64,000 nucleotides of DNA from the NCBI RefSeq assembly GCF_000963885.1, contig NZ_BALE01000003.1, positions 62,001-126,000 of the forward strand. The letters run 5' to 3'. The DNA comes from Tanticharoenia sakaeratensis NBRC 103193. Lineage in GTDB: Bacteria; Pseudomonadota; Alphaproteobacteria; Acetobacterales; Acetobacteraceae. Of the stretch, positions 8,760 to 17,086 are shown one piece after another. Position 1 is the first letter of the stretch. Each line of letters starts with the position of its first letter. Made by a program: the position numbers and the translations under genes. The notes beneath the pieces were generated by a model. The model saw nothing but the letters and a program-made list of their open reading frames with translations, had not been told where the DNA came from and ran no database searches.

Positions 8760-8899
8760 GATGCTATCCTATAGGCCGCGACCGCGCCCCGCGTCACCAT
8801 GCCGAAACGGCATCGCAATCGTTCGTTGGTCGGTTTTCCTCTCAACACGGCGTTGACAGGCAGCGCGATCCCTCGTAATCCGGCCCGCAAGCGACCTCT

Positions 8900-8985
8900 G
8901 GAGAGATGCCCGAGAGGCTAAAGGGGGCGGACTGTAAATCCGCTGGCGTACGCCTACGTTGGTTCGAATCCAACTCTCTCCACCA
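8900..8985 (+). tRNA. tRNA-Tyr (anticodon GTA)
   Basis: Acceptor arms GGAGAGA (8900-8906) and TCTCTCC (8975-8981) pair fully, followed by discriminator A and an encoded CCA at 8983-8985. The anticodon GTA is at 8934-8936 inside ACTGTAAATC. The T arm reads GGTTCGAATCC, and the long variable arm makes this a class II tRNA, as expected for bacterial tyrosine tRNA. Confidence 0.96.
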
Positions 8986-9225
8986 AAGTCCCGCCCATAA
9001 ACTCTTGTAGTTATTGGTCGAACGGGATGGGACCTTGCCCTCTCTCAAGCTTGGCCCCAAATGCGTGGATCTGGTCGTCTCACCCGGCAAGCTGTTCGAC
9101 TTTCCACGGGCGTCGTGAACGTCGTCACCAGATCTCGGGGCAGGGCCGAAACATCCCGTCGATATCGACCGCGCGTCTGCAGATTTGCTGCCGAGGATTT
9201 CAGGCCGTGAGCCTAGTCCATATTG
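8986..9225. other. Gap downstream of tRNA-Tyr, no gene recognised
   Basis: No credible coding frame was found. Reverse-strand frames through the tRNA are spurious. No duplicate of the tRNA 3' end was noticed, so there is no sign of an integrated element using this tRNA as an attachment site. Confidence 0.4.
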
Positions 9226-9369
9226 CTAGAAGCGTCGCTCGAGCTGATGCCCGAACTGCGTCGGGATTCTCTGGTGCCCTGCGCGGAGGCCTCCGCGTTG
9301 TCCTGCATACAGAAAGACCGTTACCGCGACGACAAGCAGAATGAGACCGTAGATCACGCCTCGTATCAT
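9226..9369 (-). CDS. Possible small single-pass membrane protein
   Basis: A 47-residue frame with ATG at 9369 and AGGAC about 8 bases upstream. It starts MIRGVIYG, continues as one strong hydrophobic segment (LILLVVAVTVFLYAG, residues 9-23) and ends in a basic, hydrophilic tail. This is the shape of small inner-membrane proteins, but no family was recognised, and short hydrophobic frames arise by chance in GC-rich DNA. No neighbour gives a functional hint. Confidence 0.35.
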   Translation of the reverse strand: MIRGVIYGLILLVVAVTVFLYAGQRGGLRAGHQRIPTQFGHQLERRF

Positions 9370-9815
9370 GGCTGCTGTCCTGCCAGTTTGGTGATGTTGA
9401 AGGTCGCGCAACGATATCTTGCTTGCATGAGGCGTCCTTGAGAGCGGGCTGAGCACTGGCCCGCGACAGCGGGCCCGGCAGCGGCGCACGAACCTGACGA
9501 TCTCCGTGTCGGCCAATTGATCTGGTCATCCCGGCGCATCTTTGCCTGGAACACCCTGTTTCTCTGCCGAAAGACGTGATGCGATCCCGCCAATCGCCAA
9601 TCGCCAATCGCCAATCGCCAATCGCCAATCGCCAATCGCCTGTTGGAGGCTCGCCTGCTTTTTGCGGGAGCAGGAAGTGGCCCCGCTCCCATAGCAGCAT
9701 TCAGGCGCCGTCGTCCTTTTCTTCCGCAGCGATCGTGGCCCATCGTTCCTCGTTCTTGCCCTGCGCTGTCTTTTGGCTTCCATGGGATTCAGACAGCAGT
9801 CAGGAAGGACAAGGC
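9370..9815. other. Gene-poor stretch containing a heptamer repeat
   Basis: 446 bases without a supportable gene. It holds the tandem repeat described separately; frames crossing the repeat encode an artificial LAIGDWR periodicity. The last 40 bases include the ribosome-binding site (AGGAAGGA) of the NIPSNAP gene. Confidence 0.45.
9591..9639. repeat. Seven perfect tandem copies of the heptamer CAATCGC
   Basis: Seven uninterrupted 7-bp units fill 49 bases, with no variation between copies. On the reverse strand the unit reads GCGATTG. It lies in non-coding DNA between tRNA-Tyr and the NIPSNAP gene. Perfect short-unit arrays usually vary in copy number by strand slippage. Confidence 0.95.
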
Positions 9816-10391
9816 ATGGGCACTTTCACATTGATCGAGATGACGGCAAGACCCGGAGGATTGCCGGCGCTGGTCGCGGCATTGTCGGAAGCCTGGAGCC
9901 CACGGCCGCCGGACCGGCTGCGCGGTTGCTGGAGCGTCGATCTTGGTGTCCTGAACCGCGTGATCGTGCTGGCTGAAGGAGGCCAGCCAGTCGAACTGCC
10001 ACTCGGGACGGTGCACTCGGATATCGAGGTTACACGGTCCGTCTGGCATGGCCTGCCGGATTTGATGCTGCCATCTCCGGGCAAGCATGGGCCCTGTTAC
10101 GAACTGCGGTGCTATGACGTCCTGCCGGACCGTATTGCCGACGTACATGCGGCATTCCTTGGCGCGCTTCCCACTCGGTGCGCGCTGTCGCCGCTTCTGA
10201 TCGCCATGCAGTCGGCGGATGGCGCGCCGCGGTTTGCCCATATCTGGCCCTATGCCGGTCTGGATGCCCGTCAGGCAATCCGGGCGGATGCGGTTGCGAC
10301 CGGCCAGTGGCCGCCGCCGGTCTCGTCCTTCCTCGCCGGGCGCATGACGGCGGAAATCATGTGGCCGTTGACCTTCTCGCCGCTTCAATGA
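9816..10391 (+). CDS. NIPSNAP family protein
   Basis: About 191 residues from ATG 9816, which has AGGAAGGA nearby. The N-terminal half begins MGTFTLIEMTARPGGLPAL and the second half restarts with YELRCYDVLPDRIADVHAAF, the signature of the NIPSNAP dimeric alpha/beta-barrel; the family often carries two such ferredoxin-like halves in one chain. The end has FLAGRMTAEIMWPLTFSPLQ, also typical. No signal peptide. The physiological role of bacterial NIPSNAP proteins is not known. The gene is followed 89 bases later by an M3 peptidase with its own ribosome-binding site. Confidence 0.78.
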   Translation: MGTFTLIEMTARPGGLPALVAALSEAWSPRPPDRLRGCWSVDLGVLNRVIVLAEGGQPVELPLGTVHSDIEVTRSVWHGLPDLMLPSPGKHGPCYELRCYDVLPDRIADVHAAFLGALPTRCALSPLLIAMQSADGAPRFAHIWPYAGLDARQAIRADAVATGQWPPPVSSFLAGRMTAEIMWPLTFSPLQ

Positions 10392-10480
10392 GGGGCGTCG
10401 CTTGACCCGGTCGATCATGGAACCGTAACGGTCGCAGTAACGCGGCGCACCTGCGCCCGCCTTACCGGAGACCGTTCCCC

Positions 10481-12622
10481 ATGAAGTTGACCAACTGGGC
10501 CATTCTGGCCGCAACGGCCAGCGCGCTTGCTTATGGCGGCATGGCGCAGGCGGCCGATGCGGCCCTGTCATCGGCAGGCAACCCGTTCGCCGCCCCGAGC
10601 GCCCTGCCATATCAGGCACCGCCTTTCGACCGGATCAAGGACACGGACTACCAGCCGGCCTTCGAGCAGGGCATGGCCGAACAAGATGCGGACATCGCGA
10701 AGATCACGCATGATCCGGCAGCCCCGACCTTCGACAATACGATCGTGGCCCTGGAACGGTCCGGCCGCATGCTCGACCGGGTCAACCTTGCCTTCGGCGG
10801 AGTCTCCGCTGCCAACACCAATGCGACCCTCGATGCCGTCGATCAGGCTGAAACGCCCAGGCTCAGCGCGCATGAAGACTCGATCTATCTGAGCAAGCCC
10901 CTGTTCGCGCGTGTTCGCGCGCTGCATGACCAGCGTGCGCACCTGAAGCTTGATCCGGAGCAGGCGCAGCTGCTGGAGGTCTACTACCAGCAGTTCGTTC
11001 ATGCAGGCGTTCTGCTGTCCGATGCCGATCAGGCGAAGCTGCGGGCGATCAACGAAAAGATTGCATCTCTCGAAACCGATTTTCATCAGAAGCTTCTGGC
11101 TGCGACGAAGGCCGGGGCTCTGGTGGTTCATGACCGGGCAGCGCTCGCGGGGCTCGACGCTGCCACGATCGACAATGCCGCCGAGGCCGCGAAGGCGCGC
11201 GGATTGCCCGGCAGCTGGCTGATCGCGCTGCAGAACACGACGCCCCAGCCCGCGCTCGAGGACATGACCGACCGGGCCACCCGCCAGGCCCTATTCGAAA
11301 GCAGCTGGACGCGCGCGGAGAAGGGCGACGCCAACGACACGCGCGGAACCATTGCCACCCTTGCGCAGCTCCGCGCCCAGAAGGCCACCCTGTTCGGTTA
11401 TCCAAACTATGCCGCCTATGTGCTCTACGATCAGATGGCGAAGACGCCTGAAGCCGTCGAACATTTCATCGCCCGACTGACACCAGCGGTCGCGGCAGAG
11501 CAGAAGCGCGAGGCCGCCATGTTGCAGGCCGCGATCGCACAGGATCATCAGAGCTTCACGCTCAAGCCGTGGGACTGGGCGCATTATGCGCAGATCGTTC
11601 GCCGCGCGAAATATGCGCTGGACCCGGATCAGGTCAAACCGTATTTCGAACTGCACCGCGTACTGGAAGACGGCGTCTTTTATGCGGCCAATCAGCTCTA
11701 CGGACTGACTTTCAAGCGTCGTACGGACATTCCGGTCTATCAGCCGGATGTCATGACGTACGAGGTATTCGATCATGATGGATCGCCGCTCGGGTTGATG
11801 TATTTCGATTACTTCAAGCGCGATAACAAGAGCGGCGGCGCGTGGATGTCGAATTTCGTCAACCAGTCGAAACTGCTCGGCACCAGGCCGGTCATTTATA
11901 ACGTTGCGAATTTCGCAAAGCCCGCGCCCGGTCAGCCTGCGCTCATCTCGTTCGACGACGCGACGACCATGTTCCACGAGTTCGGTCACGCGCTGCACGG
12001 GCTGTTCGCGGATCAGACCTATCCGACGCTGTCCGGTACGGCGGTGGCGCGTGACTTCGTTGAATTCCCCTCGCAGTTCAACGAGCATTGGGCGCTCGAT
12101 CCCAAGGTGTTCGCCCATTATGCGCGTCATTATCAGACGGGCGCCCCCATGCCGCAGATGCTTGTGGACAAGATCAAGCGGGCAGCAAAATTCGATCAGG
12201 GCTTCGTCTTCGGCGAGATTATCGAGGCCGCTAAGCTGGACATGGACTGGCATGCCCTTCCGGCATCAGCGCCGAAGCAGGACGTGGACGCGTTCGAAGC
12301 GGCATCGCTCGGGCGCATGGGGCTCGATACGGCAGACGTGCCGCCGCGCTATCGCAGCAGCTACTTCCTGCATATCTGGTCGAACGGTTATTCCGCCGGA
12401 TATTACGCCTATCTCTGGACCGAAATGCTCGACGACGACGTATTCTTCTGGTTCCGGTCTCACGGCGGGCTGACACGGTCCAATGGCCAGAGATTCCGGG
12501 ACATGATCCTCTCGCGCGGCCACACGATGGATTACGGTCCGATGTTCAAGGCGTTCTACGGACAGGCGCCTGATATCGGACCGCTGCTGGTGAATCATGG
12601 TCTGAACGTCACACCGAACTGA
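10481..12622 (+). CDS. dcp: M3-family metallopeptidase (peptidyl-dipeptidase Dcp-like), exported
   Basis: 713 residues, the normal size for Dcp/oligopeptidase A. The zinc site is FHEFGHALH (about residue 498) with the downstream glutamate in the conserved DFVEFPSQFNEHW region, and YFLHIWSNGYSAGYYAY near the C-terminus contributes substrate-binding residues. Unlike the cytoplasmic E. coli enzyme, it has a typical signal peptide (MKLTNWAILAATASALA...MAQA), so it should act in the periplasm, removing C-terminal dipeptides from short peptides. The assignment to Dcp rather than oligopeptidase A is from overall pattern and moderately sure; M3 membership is certain. Confidence 0.9.
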   Translation: MKLTNWAILAATASALAYGGMAQAADAALSSAGNPFAAPSALPYQAPPFDRIKDTDYQPAFEQGMAEQDADIAKITHDPAAPTFDNTIVALERSGRMLDRVNLAFGGVSAANTNATLDAVDQAETPRLSAHEDSIYLSKPLFARVRALHDQRAHLKLDPEQAQLLEVYYQQFVHAGVLLSDADQAKLRAINEKIASLETDFHQKLLAATKAGALVVHDRAALAGLDAATIDNAAEAAKARGLPGSWLIALQNTTPQPALEDMTDRATRQALFESSWTRAEKGDANDTRGTIATLAQLRAQKATLFGYPNYAAYVLYDQMAKTPEAVEHFIARLTPAVAAEQKREAAMLQAAIAQDHQSFTLKPWDWAHYAQIVRRAKYALDPDQVKPYFELHRVLEDGVFYAANQLYGLTFKRRTDIPVYQPDVMTYEVFDHDGSPLGLMYFDYFKRDNKSGGAWMSNFVNQSKLLGTRPVIYNVANFAKPAPGQPALISFDDATTMFHEFGHALHGLFADQTYPTLSGTAVARDFVEFPSQFNEHWALDPKVFAHYARHYQTGAPMPQMLVDKIKRAAKFDQGFVFGEIIEAAKLDMDWHALPASAPKQDVDAFEAASLGRMGLDTADVPPRYRSSYFLHIWSNGYSAGYYAYLWTEMLDDDVFFWFRSHGGLTRSNGQRFRDMILSRGHTMDYGPMFKAFYGQAPDIGPLLVNHGLNVTPN

Positions 12623-12638
12623 GATCGTAGAGGGCATA

Positions 12639-12668
12639 CCTTTGCGGCGGCAAAGCCGCTCGCGAAGG
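12639..12668 (+). terminator. Weak hairpin downstream of the peptidase gene
   Basis: CCTT-T-GCGGC pairs with GCCGC and AAGG around GGCAAA, giving an interrupted stem 17 bases after the stop codon. It lacks a following T-run, so it is at best a weak or factor-dependent terminator. Confidence 0.3.
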
Positions 12669-12873
12669 ATGCGCCTTTGTGTGACCAACAAATAAAGCTC
12701 TGTCTTACAGTAACTTGCCCAAGTTTTTAGCCTGCAGATAGACCGGACTGTGATACTTTCGCCACAGTAGGGGGTTTGTTATCTGATCGCGGTTTCGTGC
12801 AGTTTATCACATGACAGAACGGTAATATACAGGCCACATGGTGTTAAGGAGAGCGCGCCATCGAGAGGGCAAG
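12669..12873 (+). promoter_or_regulatory. AT-richer leader region of the porin gene
   Basis: This stretch is visibly richer in A and T than the coding DNA around it and lies before the porin, so it is the likely promoter and 5' leader. TGTGATACT near 12749 resembles an extended -10 box, but no convincing -35 partner was found. AAGGAG at about 12846 has no suitable start codon after it. Confidence 0.3.
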
Positions 12874-12957
12874 ATGTCCGATCGTGTTCTCCCGACCACA
12901 TCATGGTTCAACCGATCGCGACGTGCCCATCAGCGACATGCACGGTCTATTTGGTGA
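12874..12957 (+). CDS. Possible 27-codon upstream ORF of the porin gene
   Basis: ATG 12874 follows GAGAGGGCAAG and opens a 27-residue frame (MSDRVLPTTSW..., basic in the second half, ending RSIW) whose TGA at 12955-12957 lies seven bases before the porin ATG. The porin itself has only a poor ribosome-binding site, and that site is inside the end of this frame. Translation of the small frame could therefore deliver ribosomes to the porin start. This is inference from arrangement only; no family similarity is expected for such a short peptide. Confidence 0.3.
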   Translation: MSDRVLPTTSWFNRSRRAHQRHARSIW

Positions 12958-12964
12958 AACGAAC

Positions 12965-14437
12965 ATGGCCACACCAACGTGGTTCAGGCTGGGGCTCCGT
13001 GCGACGCTCGCCTGCACGGCGCTTTATTGCGTGAGTCCCAACGCATTTGCTCAATCCCAGGTCGGTGCCAATCCGCAGGGTGCCGGTCAGAACAGCGAGG
13101 AGCCATCAGAGCGCGTGAATGCGCAGCTCGGACAGTTCACGTCTCCGCAGGACATCACGCCGCCTCTGCCGCAGCCGGAAGCGATCCTGACCGATCCGTT
13201 CGGCTGGAACACGTATCTGCGTAATCGAGGTGTCGCGTTCACGTTCGACAATACCAACGAATTTACTGGTGCCATTACCAAGCCGACGCCCGGTTACGGA
13301 CTGCGACAAGGCAGCAGCAACGCCGGCCAGTATTCGATGGAGAGCGACATCGACTGGGAACGTCTTGCAGGTTGGCGTGGGTTCTCGACCCATGCCGTCA
13401 TCGTCGGCCGTTATGGTATTCCGGCCAGCAGGATGTTCGGTGACAACCTGAACCCCAGCTCGGAAATCTACGGCGCCGGCGGCAACGTCGCGGTCCATTT
13501 CGTCTATGGCTATGGCGAAGAGACACTGTTCAACGGGCATCTCGATATCATTGCAGGCCGCATACCGTTCCTGAACGATTTCTCGTCGAACCCGCTGTAC
13601 TGCAACTTCATGAACAATGCGTTCTGCGGAAATCCCAAGGCCTCGTCAGATAATATTGCGCATTCGTCGTATCCGGATGCTGTCTGGAGCACGCGCATCC
13701 GCGTACGGCCGACCAAGACCACCTATATCCAGACCGGTGTCTATTTCGCGCAGGCCGGCATCTACGGGAACACCCAGTATCGCACCGGCTTCAAGTTCAA
13801 CGGTGCCGATATCAATGGCGAAGCGATCCCGGTGGAAGCCGGCTGGGAGCCGATTTTCTCCAAGGGAACGCTGCCCGGACATTACAAGCTCGGCTTTGCC
13901 TGGGACACGACCGATCACAAAGACACGTATTACGACGGCTACGGCAATCCGTATGTCCTGAGCGGTCTCGATCCGCGACGGAATCATGGAAGCTGGGCCG
14001 CATGGGCTCTGGCCGACCAGATGCTCTATCACCACAAGGGCGGCGCACCGGCTGCTGGTCTGACGGCCATCGCGGGTGCGTATTTCAACAGCCAGCGTAC
14101 ATCGACGCGTGCACAGCAGTATGAGATCGGCCTGCTGGATCGCGGCTTCTGGGCATCCCGTCCGCTGGACGCGGTCGGCGCGAACTTTTCGTATGTCCGC
14201 GTAGCACCGAAGGTTGGCCAGACGCAGGCTCTTCAGCTGCAGTATGATGATCCTCTGCTGAACGGCTCATACGGCGTGCAGAAATACGGCATGGTTCTTG
14301 AACTGCTTTATCAGATCCACGTTTTCCGTGGCGTCACCTTCGCCCCGGACTTCCAGTACTACTGGCGCCCGGGCGCACAGGAAGTGCTGCATAACGCCGC
14401 AATGCTCGGCTTCAAATCCCACATCCAGTTCTTCTAA
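12965..14437 (+). CDS. oprB: Carbohydrate-selective outer-membrane porin, OprB family
   Basis: About 490 residues from ATG 12965. The signal peptide has RLGLRATLACTALYCVSPNAFA cutting before QSQ. The mature N-terminus contains DPFGWNTYLRNRGVAF, and the chain alternates short amphipathic strands with aromatic girdles (WERLAGWRGFSTHAVIVGRYG), continuing DWxxxxG-like strands to the end FKSHIQFF, whose terminal phenylalanine is the outer-membrane-protein insertion signal. OprB porins form 16-stranded channels for sugars. In acetic acid bacteria several paralogues accompany sugar-oxidising or polysaccharide genes; here the alpha-glucan genes follow on the opposite strand. An earlier start at 12884 would add an implausible extension. 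Confidence 0.9.
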   Translation: MATPTWFRLGLRATLACTALYCVSPNAFAQSQVGANPQGAGQNSEEPSERVNAQLGQFTSPQDITPPLPQPEAILTDPFGWNTYLRNRGVAFTFDNTNEFTGAITKPTPGYGLRQGSSNAGQYSMESDIDWERLAGWRGFSTHAVIVGRYGIPASRMFGDNLNPSSEIYGAGGNVAVHFVYGYGEETLFNGHLDIIAGRIPFLNDFSSNPLYCNFMNNAFCGNPKASSDNIAHSSYPDAVWSTRIRVRPTKTTYIQTGVYFAQAGIYGNTQYRTGFKFNGADINGEAIPVEAGWEPIFSKGTLPGHYKLGFAWDTTDHKDTYYDGYGNPYVLSGLDPRRNHGSWAAWALADQMLYHHKGGAPAAGLTAIAGAYFNSQRTSTRAQQYEIGLLDRGFWASRPLDAVGANFSYVRVAPKVGQTQALQLQYDDPLLNGSYGVQKYGMVLELLYQIHVFRGVTFAPDFQYYWRPGAQEVLHNAAMLGFKSHIQFF

Positions 14438-14454
14438 GAACCGGATAGTTTTTG

Positions 14455-14487
14455 GGGCGACACGTTCTCGCGTGTCGCCCTTTTTTT
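14455..14487 (+). terminator. Strong Rho-independent terminator of the porin gene
   Basis: GGGCGACACG (14455-14464) pairs perfectly with CGTGTCGCCC (14471-14480) around TTCTCG and is followed by seven T residues. It begins 17 bases after the porin stop and abuts the treY stop on the other strand. On that strand the run after the stem is CAAAAACT, so termination there should be weaker. Confidence 0.95.
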
Positions 14488-17086
14488 ATGCGTGCTGTGT
14501 AAAAACCGCGAGCGGCAGGGCGCCATCGAAATAGCCAAGGGCACCGTCGGCCAGATCGACATCGTTGTCGGATGTCAGAAGGTTCTGCCAAACCGGATCC
14601 GTGTCTGGCAGACGCAGGCGCGTTTCGTGAAAACGCGCGTCCGATATCGTCAGATCGGAACCCGGTTGCAAACCGAGGGTCAGGCGCGGAGCGACGACCA
14701 GCATGGTGACGGTGGCACTCCGGCGCAGGAAGACGATCAGGTGCTCTGCGAGAGGTCCCTCGACGATGACAGGTTCGTATGTTCCTCTGGCAAAGAGGTC
14801 CGGCTGCGTGCGCCGGAAAGCCAGGACGGTTGCGATCAGACGCTGCTGGACGCCGCCGTCGGACCAATGCCGTGCCGCTTCGGCAAGCATTTCGTCACGC
14901 GCCAGCATCTCCCGGCGCGCAGCGAAATCGACCGGGCGGCGATTGTCCGGATCCACCAGCGACAGGTCCCAGAATTCGGTGCCCTGATACAAGTCCGGAA
15001 CGCCCGGCACGGTGAGACGAAGCAACGTCTGGCTCAGGCTGTTCAGGGCACCCGCGGCACCGATTTTCCCGACATAGGCTTCTATGGCGTGCGCATATGG
15101 GCCGTCATCGATCATCAGGTCGAGAAAGCGTGCGCACGCTGCTTCATACAGGCTGTCGGGTGCGTTCCATGTCGTTCGACGTGCGGCTTCGCGCAGTGCC
15201 TTCGTCTGAAAAGCCTGAAGTCGTTCCCGGAGCGCTGCACGTGTGACGTCGTCGCGAATACCGTTAACAGGCCACGCGCCGATCAGGGACTGATAAAGAC
15301 AGAACGCGTCTGCCTGATTTGGTCCTCCCGTTCGCAGGGACGCGTGTTCCCTGAACCACTGTCGAGCGGTCTCGGGCCAGGAAGCGGCCGGTTCGCTGAG
15401 CACGGCCAGACGCGCGCGCGTATCCGCGCCGCGCTTGTGGTCGTGAGTCGCGGTCGTCACCATGCCATCGGGGGTGCGTGCCCGCCGGGCGATATTGGTT
15501 TTATGAAATGCCGCCACATCGGCTGAAAAAACCGAAGGGTCGCCACCGACATCGACGCGCGACAGCGCGCGGCCGTATCTGTAAAACGCCGTATCCTCAC
15601 CCGCTTTTGCCGCGAGAGGCGCTGTCAGATGCTCGAACTGGGCTGCTATGACATGATGGCGGCCGGCATCGAGACCAGCCAGTGTTCCATCCAGCAGGCA
15701 ACGAAGCCAGTCAATGACGGCATGGCGCGGCGATGGCGTCCGATCACGCGCGGCGTCTGTGGCGCGCGCCAGTGCCCGTTCGGCCTCAGGAGGGCGAGCG
15801 TCGGGAACGTCCGCACAATAGCTTCGGTATGTCGGAAAACCAAGACAGATCGCACGGAGCCCGGCTTCGATGTCGGGCAGCGTGAAATCACTCGCACAGG
15901 CAGTTTCGCGGCTGATTTCTGCGCACAGGCCGACCAGTCGGCCAAGCTCGGCCTGGAACGAATCGTCCAGCATCTCCGTGCGCGCTTCATGCTCGAGCGC
16001 CTCGAACGAGTGCGGTGAAAGGGACTGCCACAGTGTCGTGACAGGCCCTTCCCCCCGCGGATCGTGAAGCACGAGAGACACGTCTTCCAGAAACTCATAG
16101 CCTGTCGTTCCGGTCACCGGCCATGCTTCCGGAAGAGCTTCGTCCCGGTTGAGAATTTTCTCGACGTAGACAATCGGCGGGGCGTCCCGCAGTCCGTCGG
16201 GGCGACGCGCGCGAAGTGCCTCAAGTCGATCGTGCAGCTTCCGACAATACGCGCCGGGTTGCGTCAGGCCGTCCACGTGGTCTGCCCTGATTCCGTCGAT
16301 CAGGCCTCGTTCATAGAGCTCGAAGACCTTGGCGTGGGCCGCCGCGAAGACCGCATCGTCTTCCATCCGAAGCGCTGCGAGACTGGTCACATTGAAAAAA
16401 CGTCGCCAGTTGATGAGCGCATTGCCCGATCGCCAGGAGCACAACCGATAATGCTGTCGGTCGAGCAACGCGAGCAGCCGTGTCCGGCCCGGTTCCGTCT
16501 CAGGGGCAAATGCCGTGGGATCGTCCCGCAGCACGTGCCTGATCTCATCATGATGTTCCGGGCAAATCGGATAATGCCGTCCACCATCGTGAACGACAAA
16601 GCCATGCGTATCCGACGGCCTGAGCGTGAGCTCGCCTGCAGCAAGCGTATCTGCAAGCGACGCGCCCAGGAACGGCAACAGTACGCGGCCGTGTAACGTG
16701 GGATCAGGCGGAACCCAGTTTATATCGAAGAAGTTTGCGAAGCGGCTTCTCCGCCCGTAGGCGAGTATGTCGTCCCACCAGATATTCCCGTCGGCCGCTA
16801 CGCCCATATGGTTAGGAACGATATCGAGGATGAGCCCCATGTCGCGCGCGCGCAACGCGGTGACGAGCCGTTCCAGCCCGGCCGTGCCGCCGCGTGCCGG
16901 GTCGATGTGCGCGCAGTCGATCGTATCATAACCATGCATGGACCCTTCCACCGACTGGAGAAGGGGCGAAGCATAGATGTGGGAAATGCCGAGATCGGAA
17001 AAGTAGGGGACGAGCGGTATCGCCTCGTCGAGGGTGAAATCCTTGTGGAACTGCAGGCGCGCGGTTGCGCGAAGCCGCGCGCTCAC
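14486..17086 (-). CDS. treY: Maltooligosyl trehalose synthase
   Basis: About 866 residues. TreY rearranges the terminal alpha-1,4 link of a maltooligosaccharide to the alpha,alpha-1,1 link of trehalose. The start chosen is GTG 17086, which overlaps the treZ stop as GTGA; an upstream GTG at 17152 would add 22 unconserved residues. The domain opens ARLQFHKDFTLDEA. GH13 regions are clear: DIVPNHMG (about residue 90), GIRADHVDGL with the nucleophile Asp, YVEKIL with the acid Glu, and TTATHDHKRGADTRAR. TreY-specific QGTEFWDLSLVDPDNRRPVD is near the end. It is the last gene of glgA-glgB-treZ-treY and works with TreZ to release trehalose from glucan. Confidence 0.95.
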   Translation of the reverse strand: MSARLRATARLQFHKDFTLDEAIPLVPYFSDLGISHIYASPLLQSVEGSMHGYDTIDCAHIDPARGGTAGLERLVTALRARDMGLILDIVPNHMGVAADGNIWWDDILAYGRRSRFANFFDINWVPPDPTLHGRVLLPFLGASLADTLAAGELTLRPSDTHGFVVHDGGRHYPICPEHHDEIRHVLRDDPTAFAPETEPGRTRLLALLDRQHYRLCSWRSGNALINWRRFFNVTSLAALRMEDDAVFAAAHAKVFELYERGLIDGIRADHVDGLTQPGAYCRKLHDRLEALRARRPDGLRDAPPIVYVEKILNRDEALPEAWPVTGTTGYEFLEDVSLVLHDPRGEGPVTTLWQSLSPHSFEALEHEARTEMLDDSFQAELGRLVGLCAEISRETACASDFTLPDIEAGLRAICLGFPTYRSYCADVPDARPPEAERALARATDAARDRTPSPRHAVIDWLRCLLDGTLAGLDAGRHHVIAAQFEHLTAPLAAKAGEDTAFYRYGRALSRVDVGGDPSVFSADVAAFHKTNIARRARTPDGMVTTATHDHKRGADTRARLAVLSEPAASWPETARQWFREHASLRTGGPNQADAFCLYQSLIGAWPVNGIRDDVTRAALRERLQAFQTKALREAARRTTWNAPDSLYEAACARFLDLMIDDGPYAHAIEAYVGKIGAAGALNSLSQTLLRLTVPGVPDLYQGTEFWDLSLVDPDNRRPVDFAARREMLARDEMLAEAARHWSDGGVQQRLIATVLAFRRTQPDLFARGTYEPVIVEGPLAEHLIVFLRRSATVTMLVVAPRLTLGLQPGSDLTISDARFHETRLRLPDTDPVWQNLLTSDNDVDLADGALGYFDGALPLAVFTQHA

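Noticed and set aside
8960-9000. tRNA-Tyr 3' end as an attachment site of an integrated element
   Set aside because: No repeated copy of the 3' end, integrase or phage-like gene was seen downstream.
8842-9090. Reverse-strand frame containing LDSNQRRRTPADLQSAPFS
   Set aside because: This is the well-known artefact of translating the complement of tRNA-Tyr; the sequence is fully explained by the tRNA.
9591-9639. Possible CRISPR array
   Set aside because: The units are 7 bp with no spacers and no cas genes are present.
9576-9700. Frames encoding repeated LAIGDWR or IANRQSP units
   Set aside because: The peptide periodicity is a by-product of a 7-bp DNA repeat (three units make 21 bases); there is no supporting start site or conserved protein around it.
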